Origin: Microbacterium yannicii
GTDB taxonomy: Bacteria; Actinomycetota; Actinomycetes; Actinomycetales; Microbacteriaceae
Length of the DNA: 64,000 nucleotides
Assembly (NCBI RefSeq): GCF_024055635.1
Contig: NZ_JAMXMB010000037.1
Span: 62,001-126,000, forward strand
Direction: 5' to 3'
In this document: piece after piece, positions 16,091 to 24,913 of the stretch
Position numbering within the stretch: position 1 is the stretch's first letter
Layout: every line of letters starts with the position of its first letter
Translations under genes and position numbers: made by a program
Notes under the pieces: model-generated
The model's input: only the letters and a program-made list of their open reading frames with translations
What the model was told of the DNA's origin: nothing
The model's database searches: none

Positions 16091-17122
16091 TCAGATCACT
16101 CCGGCCGCCGCCAGCCGTGAGTGGACGGCGGCGAGAGGAATCGCGTGCGCGCGGTTCCCGTCGGCGTGCACCTGCGTGGTCGCCATCAGGATCGAGTTGA
16201 TCAGTGCCTCCTCGACGGCATCCAGCGTCGCGTGCAGGAGCGGCGAGAGCGTGGCATCGGCGGGCGGCATTCCGTTTCCGACCGAGAAGGCGATCGCGTA
16301 GTCGCCGCTGCCCTGGGAGAAGTCCGAACCGACCCCGCGCAGCGCGAAGATGGCGCGGCGCGCGCAGCGCGTGAGCTGCCGCGCGTCGAGGGGCGCATCC
16401 GTCGCCACGACGATCATGCACGAGTTGCCGACGGTCTCGGCCGGCGGCGCGGAGACGAGCTCGTCTGCGGGCATGGGCACGCCGGCGATCGACAGTGTGC
16501 CGCTGAAGTTCGACTGCACGAGCGCGCCGATCGTGTACCTGCCGTCGCCCACGGGCACCTCACGGGACGACGTGCCGATGCCGCCCTTGAACCCGAGGGC
16601 CACCGTTCCGGCGCCCGCGCCGACACTGCCCTCGGCGACGCGGCCACCGGCGGCCGCCGTCAAGGCCTCGCTGACATGCGCGTCGCCGAGCGGACGGGAG
16701 CGGATGTCGGACAGGAAGCCGTCGTTGGTCTCGCCCACGACCGGATTGAGCGTGGTGGTCCGCTCGTAGCCCGGCTGCTCGAGCATGTGCCCCAGCAGTG
16801 CGTCGGCGACGCGGTACACCGACAGCGTGCTCGTCAGCAGCACGGGCGTCTCGACCGCGCCGAGCTCCTGAAGCTGGGTGGCTCCGACGAGCTTTCCGTA
16901 GCCGTTTCCGACGGCCAGTCCCGCCGGCAGCCAGCGCCGTTCGGCGCCCAGCTCGGCGGGGACGATCGCGGTCACTCCGGTGTGGAGCCGATCGGTGTGC
17001 ACCGTGGAGTGGCCCACGAGCACGCCGGAAACGTCTGTGATCGCGTTGTGCCGACCTCGGGTGAACGCGCCCGGCCCGACTCCGAGGTCGGCCAGACGTG
17101 AGCGGGGCTCGTCGGGGGTCAT
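16091..17122 (-). CDS. P1 (DmpA/BapA) family aminopeptidase
   Basis: A 343-aa N-terminal-nucleophile hydrolase of the L-aminopeptidase/D-esterase group, which cleaves N-terminal residues from peptides including D-Ala amides and beta-peptides. The family start TDVSGVLVGHSTVHTD near residue 29, GLAVGNGYGKLVG near 68, VVGETNDGFLSDI near 128 and the autocleavage site ETVGNSCMIVVATDAP are visible; Ser234 is the expected nucleophile released by self-cleavage. No signal peptide, so cytoplasmic. ATG 17122 follows GGAGAG; GTG 17128 is an alternative. It is the last gene of the leftward peptidase block and 66 bp from the amidohydrolase. Confidence 0.88.
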   Translation of the reverse strand: MTPDEPRSRLADLGVGPGAFTRGRHNAITDVSGVLVGHSTVHTDRLHTGVTAIVPAELGAERRWLPAGLAVGNGYGKLVGATQLQELGAVETPVLLTSTLSVYRVADALLGHMLEQPGYERTTTLNPVVGETNDGFLSDIRSRPLGDAHVSEALTAAAGGRVAEGSVGAGAGTVALGFKGGIGTSSREVPVGDGRYTIGALVQSNFSGTLSIAGVPMPADELVSAPPAETVGNSCMIVVATDAPLDARQLTRCARRAIFALRGVGSDFSQGSGDYAIAFSVGNGMPPADATLSPLLHATLDAVEEALINSILMATTQVHADGNRAHAIPLAAVHSRLAAAGVI

Positions 17123-17187
17123 CGGCACACGCTCTCCAGGTATCTCATGCGGTGGTTCTCGGGAATCGCCGGCTCTCCTCGTCCACG

Positions 17188-18774
17188 TCACCGCTCGACA
17201 GAGCCGAAGGCCGGCACCCCGCCGACGACGGTCGCGAGGGGGCGGATGCCCACGATGTCGGCCGGATCGGTGCGGAACGGATCGCCGTCGAGCACGACGA
17301 AGTCGGCGAGCATGCCGACGGCGAGGCGTCCGAGGCGGTCGTCGAGCCCTGCCGCGTAGGCCGGGGCCGCGGTGTAGGCGAGCAGCGCCTCTTCGGTCCG
17401 CAGGGGGCGCACTCCGCGTTCCGGGCCGATCGGCGAGGCGGCTGTGCTGCGCACGAGAGCATCGCGGATGCCGCGCAGCGGCGCGGACGGCTCGACCGGG
17501 GCATCGGAGCCGAAGGCGACGACCGCGCCGGCGTCGCGCAGTGCGGCCCACGCGTAGCTGTCGAGATCGCGGCCGTGCAGCAGCCGCGAGACGAGGGGGA
17601 TGTCGCTCGCCCAGTGGGTGGGCTGCTGTGAGGCGATCACGCCGAGTCGCGCGAACCGTGCGGCGTCGGCGGGGGAGAGGTGCTGCGCATGCTCGACCCG
17701 CAACCGCAGACCGGCGCGCTGCGCTACGACGTGGGCGCGGGCGTACGCGTCGAGCACGAGGGCGTTCGCCCTGTCGCCGATCGCGTGCGTGGCCACGCCG
17801 ATGCCGGCGCCGACGGCCACCGTGACGAGGCGGGCGAGTTCCTCGGGATGGAGCACCTCGATGCCGTGATTGCCCGGCTCTCCGGCGAAGTCCTCGCCCA
17901 TGTGCGCCGTGTGCGAGCCGAGCGCGCCGTCCGCGAACAGCTTGACCGGCCCGTCGGTGAACCAGTCGTCGCCGGCGCCGGTGCGGCGGCCCGACGCGAT
18001 GGCCTCCTCCAGCGCGTCGGCGGGCGTGCCCTTGTGCACTCGCAACCGCAGTCGGCCGGCATCCTTCAGTCGCAGGTAGGCGTCCCGCGCGTCCTCGCCG
18101 TCGAAGTCCGTGACGTGCGTGACGCCCTGCGACAGCAGCACCTGCTGCGTGCGTTCCAGCAGCTCGGCCAAGTCCACGGGGGATACGCGCTCGGCGTGGG
18201 CGAGGACTGCGCCGACCGCCGTCTCGCGAAGGAGCCCCGTCGGGCTGCCGGCCGTATCGCGCTCGATGCGTCCGCCGATCGGGTCCGGAGTGCCGTCGTC
18301 GATGCCCGCGCGGCGCAGGGCCTCGGCGTTCGCCCATGCCGAATGGCCGTCCACGCTCGACAGGCACACCGGTCGGTGCGGCGCCACGGCGTCGAGCGCG
18401 GCGCGGGTGGGCTGCCCGTCAGACCAGGCGTTCGCGTCCCATCGCCCGCCGACGACCCAGCCGTCGCCCGGCAGCGCGCGCACGTGCGCGTCGATGCGGG
18501 CGAGTGCGTCGGTGAGGCTGCCGGCGTCGCGCACGTCGAGCTCGTCGAGACTGCGCGCCAGGCTCGCGGTGTGGATGTGCGCGTCGTGGAATCCGGCGAC
18601 CACGGACTCGCCCGGCAGGTCGCGCACGACGGTGCCGGCCGGTGCGCCGCTGCCTACGGCATCCGCTCCGCCGATCGCGGTGATCACGCCGTCGACGACG
18701 AGCATCTCCTGCGCGATGGTGCCATGGCCGTCGAGGAAGTGGATTCTGGGGTGGCGGTACAGCGTCGTTGCCAT
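17188..18774 (-). CDS. YtcJ-like metal-dependent amidohydrolase
   Basis: A 528-aa amidohydrolase of the Amidohydro_3 type. The metal site is visible as H66-I-H68 in GFHDAHIH, with later ligands in VATHAIGDRAN and VEHAQHL, and Asp in FGSDAPVEPSAP near 430. KLFADGALGSHTA near 275 is typical of this subfamily. Members hydrolyse N-acyl or carbamate-like C-N bonds, sometimes of N-substituted formamides or D-amino acid derivatives. MATTLYR at 18774 is preceded by GAGAG at a good distance; an ATG two codons upstream is possible. It lies in the peptidase block between the DmpA-type and serine-hydrolase genes. The substrate is unknown. Confidence 0.85.
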   Translation of the reverse strand: MATTLYRHPRIHFLDGHGTIAQEMLVVDGVITAIGGADAVGSGAPAGTVVRDLPGESVVAGFHDAHIHTASLARSLDELDVRDAGSLTDALARIDAHVRALPGDGWVVGGRWDANAWSDGQPTRAALDAVAPHRPVCLSSVDGHSAWANAEALRRAGIDDGTPDPIGGRIERDTAGSPTGLLRETAVGAVLAHAERVSPVDLAELLERTQQVLLSQGVTHVTDFDGEDARDAYLRLKDAGRLRLRVHKGTPADALEEAIASGRRTGAGDDWFTDGPVKLFADGALGSHTAHMGEDFAGEPGNHGIEVLHPEELARLVTVAVGAGIGVATHAIGDRANALVLDAYARAHVVAQRAGLRLRVEHAQHLSPADAARFARLGVIASQQPTHWASDIPLVSRLLHGRDLDSYAWAALRDAGAVVAFGSDAPVEPSAPLRGIRDALVRSTAASPIGPERGVRPLRTEEALLAYTAAPAYAAGLDDRLGRLAVGMLADFVVLDGDPFRTDPADIVGIRPLATVVGGVPAFGSVER

Positions 18775-18834
18775 CAGCATCTCTCGCAGATCGGTCGGGG
18801 GTGGGGGCGCGTCATCAGGCGAGGTGTCGGCCCA

Positions 18835-20367
18835 TCACGGCGCGACGCGGTAGTGGTCGGTGGCGCGGGGGGTCTCGCCCCGCGGCTTCACGCCGGCCGC
18901 GTCGGCGACCTGCACCGTGAACTCCTGCACGAGCGGCTCTCGAAGACCGATCATGCGCAGGTCGCACACGAGTGCCCCGCTCTCGCACGGAACCACCCAT
19001 CGCAACGTGGAGCGGTCCGACGCCGAGAGTACGCGTTCCGCGAAGGGTGCGGCATCGGTTCGCACTGGTCCTGCCTCGGCGAGCGCCTGCGAGATGTGCC
19101 GCGACCGCACCTCGTCGGGGACGTCGCGCAGGACGTTGCGGGCGAGCAGCTCCGACGCCGCCGACAGCGGCCGGCCCTCCGTCAGGACCGCGTCGAGCCG
19201 GGCGGCTGCGGCGAGGGTCGCCGCCCACGGCCGCACGATCGCGGCGGGGGCGTCGGCACGGGTGAGGACGCCGTGCAGCACGTCGCCGGCGATGGCCCCG
19301 GCGCCGAACGCGTCGGAGTTGCCGAAGACGACGACGCCGATGCCGGCGGCGGGGTGCCACCGCATGTGGGACGAGAACCCGGGAAGGCCCCCGGCGTGCA
19401 GCACGACGCGACCGAATCTGCGGTCGTGCTCGACGACGAGTCCGTACCCGTATCCCGCGCCCTCGAGCTCTCGGGCGGGTGACGACCGCTCGCTCGTCGG
19501 GATGAGCGTGCGGACCGTCTGCATCTCGCGACGGGATGCCGCGGCCAGCACGTGCCCGTCCGCCGGCGCGTCGTCGAATGCCGAGCCGAGGAAGTGCATC
19601 CAGGTCGCGACGTCGTCGACGGTGCTGAAGAGGCTGCCGATGCATGCCAGCGCACCGGAGCCGACGTACGGTTCGGGGGTGAACGTGAGTCCGTCGTCGA
19701 ACGTGCGGAAGCCCGCGGCAAGGTCGTCATCGTCGCCGTAGAGCCGTGCGTCGGGGCGGGTGTCACGCAGACCGAGGGGGTTGAGCACGCGTTCGCGCAC
19801 GACGTCTTCGACGTCGCGGCCGGTGACGGCCTCGATCGCGCGGCCGACGAACGAGATGCCCAGATTGGAGTAGTGGTACTCGGTCGCCGGCTGCGCGGCC
19901 AGCGGCACTCCCGCCGCAACGAGCGCGGCCATCTCGGTCCGCGAGGAGCCGAGGTTCTCGTCGCCCCACGGGTTGTCTTCGGCAAGGCCGCCCCGATTCG
20001 ACAGCAGCGCGTCGAGGGTGAGCCGCGCGTCGTGATCGCCGAAGCGCGTGCCCGCCAGTTCAGGCACGTAGTCGGCGGCGGGCGCGTGGAGGTCGAGCAG
20101 TCCCTCGTCGCGCAGCGAGAGAGCCGTGGCGGCCAGGAAGCTCTTCGACATCGACGCGATCCGGAACACGGTGCCCCGCCGGGTGGGCGAGCTGTCCCGG
20201 CGCGGGTCGCCGTGCGCGGCCACCGCGACCACTCGGCCGCTCTCCACGACCGCGGCGACGGATGCCGGCGCCCGCCGCAGCGTCGCGTCGTCGAGTCGCT
20301 CGTCCAGGGCGTCGCGCGCGTGGCGGGCCAGCGCACCGGTGCCGGTCTGGGCGGTCGTGGCGCTCAC
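18835..20367 (-). CDS. Serine hydrolase, beta-lactamase/D-aminopeptidase (S12) family
   Basis: A 510-aa member of the class C beta-lactamase/S12 group. S72-M-S-K75 (IASMSKSF) is the catalytic SxxK, YSN in YHYSNLGIS is the second motif, and HAGGLPGFSS near 345 is the HxG-type third motif. There is no signal peptide. S12 enzymes include D-aminopeptidases and DD-peptidases, so this may cleave a D-residue or ester. The extra C-terminal domain (about 400-510) is unassigned. The GTG start overlaps the stop of the M19-GATase gene as GTGA, showing coupling. Confidence 0.85.
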   Translation of the reverse strand: MSATTAQTGTGALARHARDALDERLDDATLRRAPASVAAVVESGRVVAVAAHGDPRRDSSPTRRGTVFRIASMSKSFLAATALSLRDEGLLDLHAPAADYVPELAGTRFGDHDARLTLDALLSNRGGLAEDNPWGDENLGSSRTEMAALVAAGVPLAAQPATEYHYSNLGISFVGRAIEAVTGRDVEDVVRERVLNPLGLRDTRPDARLYGDDDDLAAGFRTFDDGLTFTPEPYVGSGALACIGSLFSTVDDVATWMHFLGSAFDDAPADGHVLAAASRREMQTVRTLIPTSERSSPARELEGAGYGYGLVVEHDRRFGRVVLHAGGLPGFSSHMRWHPAAGIGVVVFGNSDAFGAGAIAGDVLHGVLTRADAPAAIVRPWAATLAAAARLDAVLTEGRPLSAASELLARNVLRDVPDEVRSRHISQALAEAGPVRTDAAPFAERVLSASDRSTLRWVVPCESGALVCDLRMIGLREPLVQEFTVQVADAAGVKPRGETPRATDHYRVAP

Positions 20368-22184
20368 ACCGGCCGCCGCTCCGCGGCGAACGACCGCACG
20401 TGCTCCGCGAAGCCGGCGACGAACGCCCGGGCCGAACGCGTGTTCTGCTCGTCCACACCGCGCGCCTCGGCGACCAGCTCTGCGACCGGCCGATCACCCG
20501 GGCCGGGCGAGACCGGCTCCCGCCACCGCGCCAGATCCTCGGCGCACACCTCGGGGTGGAACTGCACGCCGTAGACGCGCTCGCCGAGCCGGAACGCCTG
20601 GTGGGGGACGGCGGCGCTCGACGCGAGCAGGACGGCATCCGGTGGCAACGCCGTGATCATGTCCTGGTGGTTCTCGATCATCGGGGCGCCGTCACCCAGG
20701 GCCGTCGTGAGGGGATCCACGCGACCGGCGTCCGACGGCGTGATGAGCGTGGCGCCTCGCTCCTTGGGGCCGAAGTTCGCCCGTACCTCTCCGCCGGCGA
20801 CGTGCGCGAGCAGCTGCCCGCCGAGGCAGATGCCCAGGGTCGGCAGATCGGCATCGATGGCCGCCTGCGCGAGCACCCGCTCCTGCGCCAGCCACGGCGC
20901 GCTCTCGTCGTCATCAGGCATCAGTCCGCCGCCGAGCATCGCCAGCCCGGCGTAGCCGTCGAGGTTCTGAGGCAGTCCGTGCGCGCCCAGCACGGCGTCG
21001 ACCGCGATGCCCTCGTCCTCCAGCCATGTGCCCAGCCGCCGCGGTCCCGACGTCTCGGCGTTGACGACGACCAGGACGCGGGGGCGCTCCTGGGGCCCGC
21101 GCGCGGGGCGGGCGGCGGCATCCACTGCGGGAGTCACCGCCGCCGGAGCCGGCAGCGGAGCGGTCCCGGCCAGGAACGCGAGGTGGTCCTCGTCGGAGGC
21201 CTCGAGGACGCGGAGCACGTTGGCATGCCCGAGACGGTGGAGGTCCGACTCCGACCAGCCGCGGCCGCGGAGCTCGTCGAACAGGTCCTGATAGTGCGAG
21301 ACGTCCTCCAGCCCCACGGGCATCGCATCGGTGCCGTCGTAGTCGGCGCCCAGCCCCACGGCGTGCACGCCGGCGACATCCCTCACGTGCTCGATGTGAT
21401 CGGCGAGGTCCGGGATGCCCACCGGCGGGGCCTCGCCCTGCTCACCGTTCTGCACCCACGCGTGTCGGGCAGGAGACAGGAACGACGGCACGAAGGCGAC
21501 CATGACCACGCCGCCCCGCTCGCCGATCGTCCGGAGCACGTCATCCGGCACGTTGCGTGGATGCGCGCACAGGGCGAAGGCCGCGGAGTGACTGACGATG
21601 ACCGGTCGCGAGCTGACGGCCAGCGCATCGCGCATCGTCTGCGGCGAGACGTGGGCGAGATCGACCAGCACTCCGATCCGGTTCAATTCGCGCACCACGT
21701 CGCGGCCGAACGCGGTGAGCCCGCCGTGGCGGGCGTCGTCGGTCGCCGAGTCGGCCCAGTCGATGGTGCGCGACCAGGTCAGTGTGAGGTAGCGCGCGCC
21801 CAGGCGGGCGTACTGACGCAGCACCGCGAGCGAGCCGCCCAGCTGCGCGCCGCCCTCCACGCCGATCAAGGAGGCGATGCGGCCCGCCTGCATCGACTCC
21901 CGCACGTCCTCGGCGGTACGGGCGAACCTCAGCCGGTCCGGATAGGCGGCCACGAGGCGATGGACGAAGTCGATCTGCTCGAGCGTCGCCGTCACCTGCT
22001 CCGCGCCCGTGAGGACCGGATCGACCCACACCGACCAGAACTGGCCGCCGACACCGCCGGCCGCCATGCGTGGAAGATCGGTGTGGAGACCGGGCACCAC
22101 CGCGTCGAGCCCGTCCGTGGTGTAGCCGAACCGCTCGCGGCGTTCCCAGGCGAGATCGTTGTGGCCGTCGACGACGGGGATCAT
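20364..22184 (-). CDS. Fusion protein: M19 membrane-dipeptidase domain + class I glutamine amidotransferase-like domain
   Basis: A 606-aa protein with two complete-looking domains. Residues 1-340 are an M19 (renal dipeptidase) amidohydrolase: H8-N-D10 in VVDGHND, E110 in LIGVEGG, H178, H199 in SHS and D281 in GADYDG are the expected zinc ligands. After a Pro/Ala-rich linker (341-367), residues 368-600 form a class I GATase: C453 in LGICLGGQ is the nucleophile, with H543 and E545 in VQFHPEV. M19 enzymes hydrolyse dipeptides with a C-terminal D-residue. A fused GATase, which would remove a glutamine- or gamma-glutamyl-type amide, is unusual. No signal peptide. It sits inside the leftward peptidase operon, 4 bp from the aminotransferase stop. 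Confidence 0.85.
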   Translation of the reverse strand: MIPVVDGHNDLAWERRERFGYTTDGLDAVVPGLHTDLPRMAAGGVGGQFWSVWVDPVLTGAEQVTATLEQIDFVHRLVAAYPDRLRFARTAEDVRESMQAGRIASLIGVEGGAQLGGSLAVLRQYARLGARYLTLTWSRTIDWADSATDDARHGGLTAFGRDVVRELNRIGVLVDLAHVSPQTMRDALAVSSRPVIVSHSAAFALCAHPRNVPDDVLRTIGERGGVVMVAFVPSFLSPARHAWVQNGEQGEAPPVGIPDLADHIEHVRDVAGVHAVGLGADYDGTDAMPVGLEDVSHYQDLFDELRGRGWSESDLHRLGHANVLRVLEASDEDHLAFLAGTAPLPAPAAVTPAVDAAARPARGPQERPRVLVVVNAETSGPRRLGTWLEDEGIAVDAVLGAHGLPQNLDGYAGLAMLGGGLMPDDDESAPWLAQERVLAQAAIDADLPTLGICLGGQLLAHVAGGEVRANFGPKERGATLITPSDAGRVDPLTTALGDGAPMIENHQDMITALPPDAVLLASSAAVPHQAFRLGERVYGVQFHPEVCAEDLARWREPVSPGPGDRPVAELVAEARGVDEQNTRSARAFVAGFAEHVRSFAAERRPV

Positions 22185-22188
22185 GGTG

Positions 22189-23070
22189 CTAGGCCTTCCG
22201 TGCGTCCAGTGCGTGATTGAGACGGTCGCTCATACGATCGTCGACGGTGAGCGGCTCGCCGTCCAGCGACCGTACCGGGGCGACGCCGCGGGTACTGGAG
22301 CAGAGCCAGACCGCGTCGGCGCGGCGAAGCTCGGCGACGTCGATCCGACGTGTCGCGACCGAGTCGCCCCAGCTCTCCAGTGCCGCGAACGCGTCGCTCT
22401 GGGTCGTGCCCGGCAACAGGCCGAGCTCCACGGGAGGGGTCACGTAGACCCCGTCGATACGCGCGATGACGGTGGCGTTGGGGCCCTCGAGGATGAAGCC
22501 GTCGATGCTCGTGAAGATCACGTCCTGCGCCCCGCGGCGGCGCGCCTCCCGCAGCGCCGCCATGTTGACGGCGTACGAGAGCGTCTTGGCGCCCTGCAGC
22601 AGCCAGGGGGAGGTCTGGGCGACATCGTGACGGTAGCCGCGGTCCAGGAGCACCACGTCGAGCTCCGGCGCACCCGACGCGGGTCGGCTGTCGGGGGCGA
22701 AGCCGAGCGCCCAGCCGGTCGGCGCGTCGCCGGCCGCTTCATCGCCGCGCGACATCACGAACTTCACCGCGCCGCGGCGCGTGTGCTCGTGCAGCGCCTC
22801 GGCTGCCGCGGCGACCGCGCTCAACCACAGGTCGCGCCGCGGGGCGGGAAGATCGAGCATCGCCGCCGACCGCTCGAAGCGGTCCAGATGCGCCGCGAGC
22901 GCCTGCGGCACGCCGTCGACCACGACGACGGTCTCGAAGATGCCGTCGCCGCGCGTCGCCGACAGATCGGTGGCGGTCAGCAGGCCGTGTCGCGGCTCGA
23001 CACGGGTCAGACAGTCGGCGGGATCGGCGTCCGATGCGAGGTCGAGGCGGTGGAGGGTCAGGGGGAGCAC
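22189..23070 (-). CDS. PLP-dependent class IV aminotransferase (D-amino-acid aminotransferase / aminodeoxychorismate lyase-like)
   Basis: A 293-aa fold-type IV PLP enzyme. LSATRGDGIFETVVVVDG near 36-53, K162 in GAKTLSYAVNMAAL as the Schiff-base lysine, and FILEGPNATVIARIDG near 197 with the phosphate site define it. It could be an aminodeoxychorismate lyase, a branched-chain or a D-amino-acid aminotransferase; sequence alone does not decide. Surrounded by D-peptide enzymes and with no folate gene nearby, a D-amino-acid aminotransferase is the preferred inference. The start is GTG 23070 with AAAGGA upstream. Confidence 0.82.
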   Translation of the reverse strand: MLPLTLHRLDLASDADPADCLTRVEPRHGLLTATDLSATRGDGIFETVVVVDGVPQALAAHLDRFERSAAMLDLPAPRRDLWLSAVAAAAEALHEHTRRGAVKFVMSRGDEAAGDAPTGWALGFAPDSRPASGAPELDVVLLDRGYRHDVAQTSPWLLQGAKTLSYAVNMAALREARRRGAQDVIFTSIDGFILEGPNATVIARIDGVYVTPPVELGLLPGTTQSDAFAALESWGDSVATRRIDVAELRRADAVWLCSSTRGVAPVRSLDGEPLTVDDRMSDRLNHALDARKA

Positions 23071-23084
23071 GGCGTCCTTTCGGG

Positions 23085-24224
23085 TCAGCGGGCCGCGGCC
23101 GCGTCAGCGGCAGTCAGGGTGTCGAGGGTGCGCGACGCGTTGCTGCGCACCCATTCCACGTCGACCTCGTGTCCGAGCCCCGGCGAGGTGGCCACCTGCA
23201 CGACGCCCTGGCGGGCGATGACCGGCGGTACGACGACATCGCGCGAGTAGTACTTGTCGGAGCCCGAGACATCCGAGGGGAGCGTGAAGTTCGGAAGCGA
23301 CGACAGCGCGACGTTGGCGGCTCTTCCGACGCCGAACTCGTGCATCCCGCCGCACCAGACCGGAATGCCCGCATCCTGGGCGACGTCGTGGGCGCGGCGG
23401 GCGGTGGTGAGGCCGCCCATGCGAGAGACCTTGATGTTCAGGACGCGACCGGCATCGAGCGTCAGCATGGTCTGGAGGTCGGCGATGTCGACGATCGACT
23501 CGTCCAGGCAGATCGGCGTGGAGAGCGTCGCCTGCAGCCGAGCGTGCGCCACGAACTCGCGCGGCGCGTAGGGCTGCTCGATCATCGTGAGACCGTGCGC
23601 GTCGAGCGCTCGCATCACCGCGGAGGTCTCCTCCGAATCGGCGTAGGCGCCGTTGGCGTCCACGTGCAGATCGAGATCGGGGTACGCCGAGCGCACCGCC
23701 CGCACGGGTTCGACATCCCAGCCGGGCGCGATCTTGAGCTTGACGCGCGCGTAGCCGGCGTCGACCTGCCGGGCGACCTGGGCGAGCAGCTGGTCGAGGG
23801 TGGGCTCGATCCCGAGCGAGACTCCCGCGACGACGTCGGTGCGCGTGCCGCCCAGAGCGCTCGACAGCGAGGAGCCGGCCGCCCGGGAGTACAGGTCCCA
23901 CGCGGCGATCGAGAAGCCCGCCTTCGAGAACTCGTGGCCGCGGATGCGATGCCACCCCGCCTCGAGCTGCTCGGGGATCTCCCACTCCGCGCCGATGACG
24001 GCCGGAACGAGATAGCGCTCGGCGATCGCCCACGCCGTCACCGTCGTCTCGGGACCGTAGAACGGGTCGGCAGGGGAGGCGATCTCGCCCCACCCCACCC
24101 GCCCCTCGGCATCGGTGGCTTCGACCAGCACGTGGGTCAGCCCCGTCTTGCGGTGCGAACTGGTCTCGAAGCTGTGCACGAGGGGAAGATTCACCTCGAA
24201 GAGGCGCACACGGTCGATTCTCAC
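23085..24224 (-). CDS. Enolase-superfamily N-acylamino-acid racemase / o-succinylbenzoate synthase-like enzyme
   Basis: A 379-aa enzyme of the MenC type 2/NSAR subgroup. The catalytic pair K162-L-K164 (VKLKI) and K265 (KVSRMGG) and the metal ligands D189 (DANGAY), E216 (IEQPY) and D241 (DESI) are all present. The family makes o-succinylbenzoate for menaquinone, racemises N-acylamino acids, or both. No other men genes are visible, while peptidases, a class IV aminotransferase and acyl-transfer genes surround it, so the racemase role is preferred: it would help convert D-amino acids via N-succinyl or N-acyl forms. GTG 24224 overlaps the SIS-domain gene stop (GTGA). Confidence 0.86.
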   Translation of the reverse strand: MRIDRVRLFEVNLPLVHSFETSSHRKTGLTHVLVEATDAEGRVGWGEIASPADPFYGPETTVTAWAIAERYLVPAVIGAEWEIPEQLEAGWHRIRGHEFSKAGFSIAAWDLYSRAAGSSLSSALGGTRTDVVAGVSLGIEPTLDQLLAQVARQVDAGYARVKLKIAPGWDVEPVRAVRSAYPDLDLHVDANGAYADSEETSAVMRALDAHGLTMIEQPYAPREFVAHARLQATLSTPICLDESIVDIADLQTMLTLDAGRVLNIKVSRMGGLTTARRAHDVAQDAGIPVWCGGMHEFGVGRAANVALSSLPNFTLPSDVSGSDKYYSRDVVVPPVIARQGVVQVATSPGLGHEVDVEWVRSNASRTLDTLTAADAAAAR

Positions 24225-24913
24225 GCCAGGCGCTCCTTGTCGGACTCGGGTCGGTAGAGGTGCAGCGCCGACGCGAGTTCGTCACGGACGGTGAGGCGCC
24301 GGCGCGCGCCCTTGGCGCTGGCCGTCGTCAGTGTGCTGAGCAGATGGCACGCGGCGGCGACCGCGGTGGGGGAGTCCGCGTACGACGCGGAGCGGGTGTG
24401 CACGTGGATCACGGTCGTCGCGATGTCGGTGAGCGGTGCCTCTGCGCTGTCGGTGATGAGCAGCACCTTCCCGCCGGCCTCGTGGAACAGCTCGCCGAAC
24501 CGCACGGTCTCTTCGCGATAGCGACGCATGGTGAAGGCGACCAGCACGTCGGATGCCCGCACGTCGGTGAGCACGGTCAGCGGGGTCAGCGCCCTGCCGT
24601 CGACGAGGAAGACGTTGGACAGCGTGGCGCCGAGGTCGGCGCCGAGCAGTTCCGCATACGCCGCCGCCTTGCCGCGCCCGGTGATGTACCGACGGCGCGC
24701 ACCGAGGATCAGTGCGGCAGCACGAGGGACGTCGCCGCTGCGGCCGAGCTCCTCGAAGGTGCGGGCAAGTGCGCGGGTCTCGGCCTCGATGACGCGGGCC
24801 TGCAGCTGCTCCGCCGAGATGTTCATGCGGAAGCGGTCGCCGTAGCGTTCGCCCGGCGAGACCAGCGAACGATCGCGCTCGCGCTCGCCCTCGTCGAAGT
24901 CGTCGGTCGTCAT
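24221..24913 (-). CDS. SIS-domain (MurR/RpiR-related) protein without a clear HTH
   Basis: A 230-aa protein. Residues about 85-215 form a SIS sugar-phosphate-binding domain: RRRYITGRGKAAAYAELLGAD, DVLVAFTMRRYREETVR, KVLLITDSAEAPL and YADSPTAVAAACHLL follow the RpiR-family pattern. RpiR regulators are usually near 280 aa with a 75-residue N-terminal HTH; here the first 60 residues are a charged segment and a helix without a recognisable HTH, so it may be a truncated regulator or a sugar-phosphate-binding protein. It sits between the racemase and GNAT genes with 4-bp overlaps on both sides. A MurNAc-6P-type ligand would suit the island, but is inference. Confidence 0.75.
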   Translation of the reverse strand: MTTDDFDEGERERDRSLVSPGERYGDRFRMNISAEQLQARVIEAETRALARTFEELGRSGDVPRAAALILGARRRYITGRGKAAAYAELLGADLGATLSNVFLVDGRALTPLTVLTDVRASDVLVAFTMRRYREETVRFGELFHEAGGKVLLITDSAEAPLTDIATTVIHVHTRSASYADSPTAVAAACHLLSTLTTASAKGARRRLTVRDELASALHLYRPESDKERLA

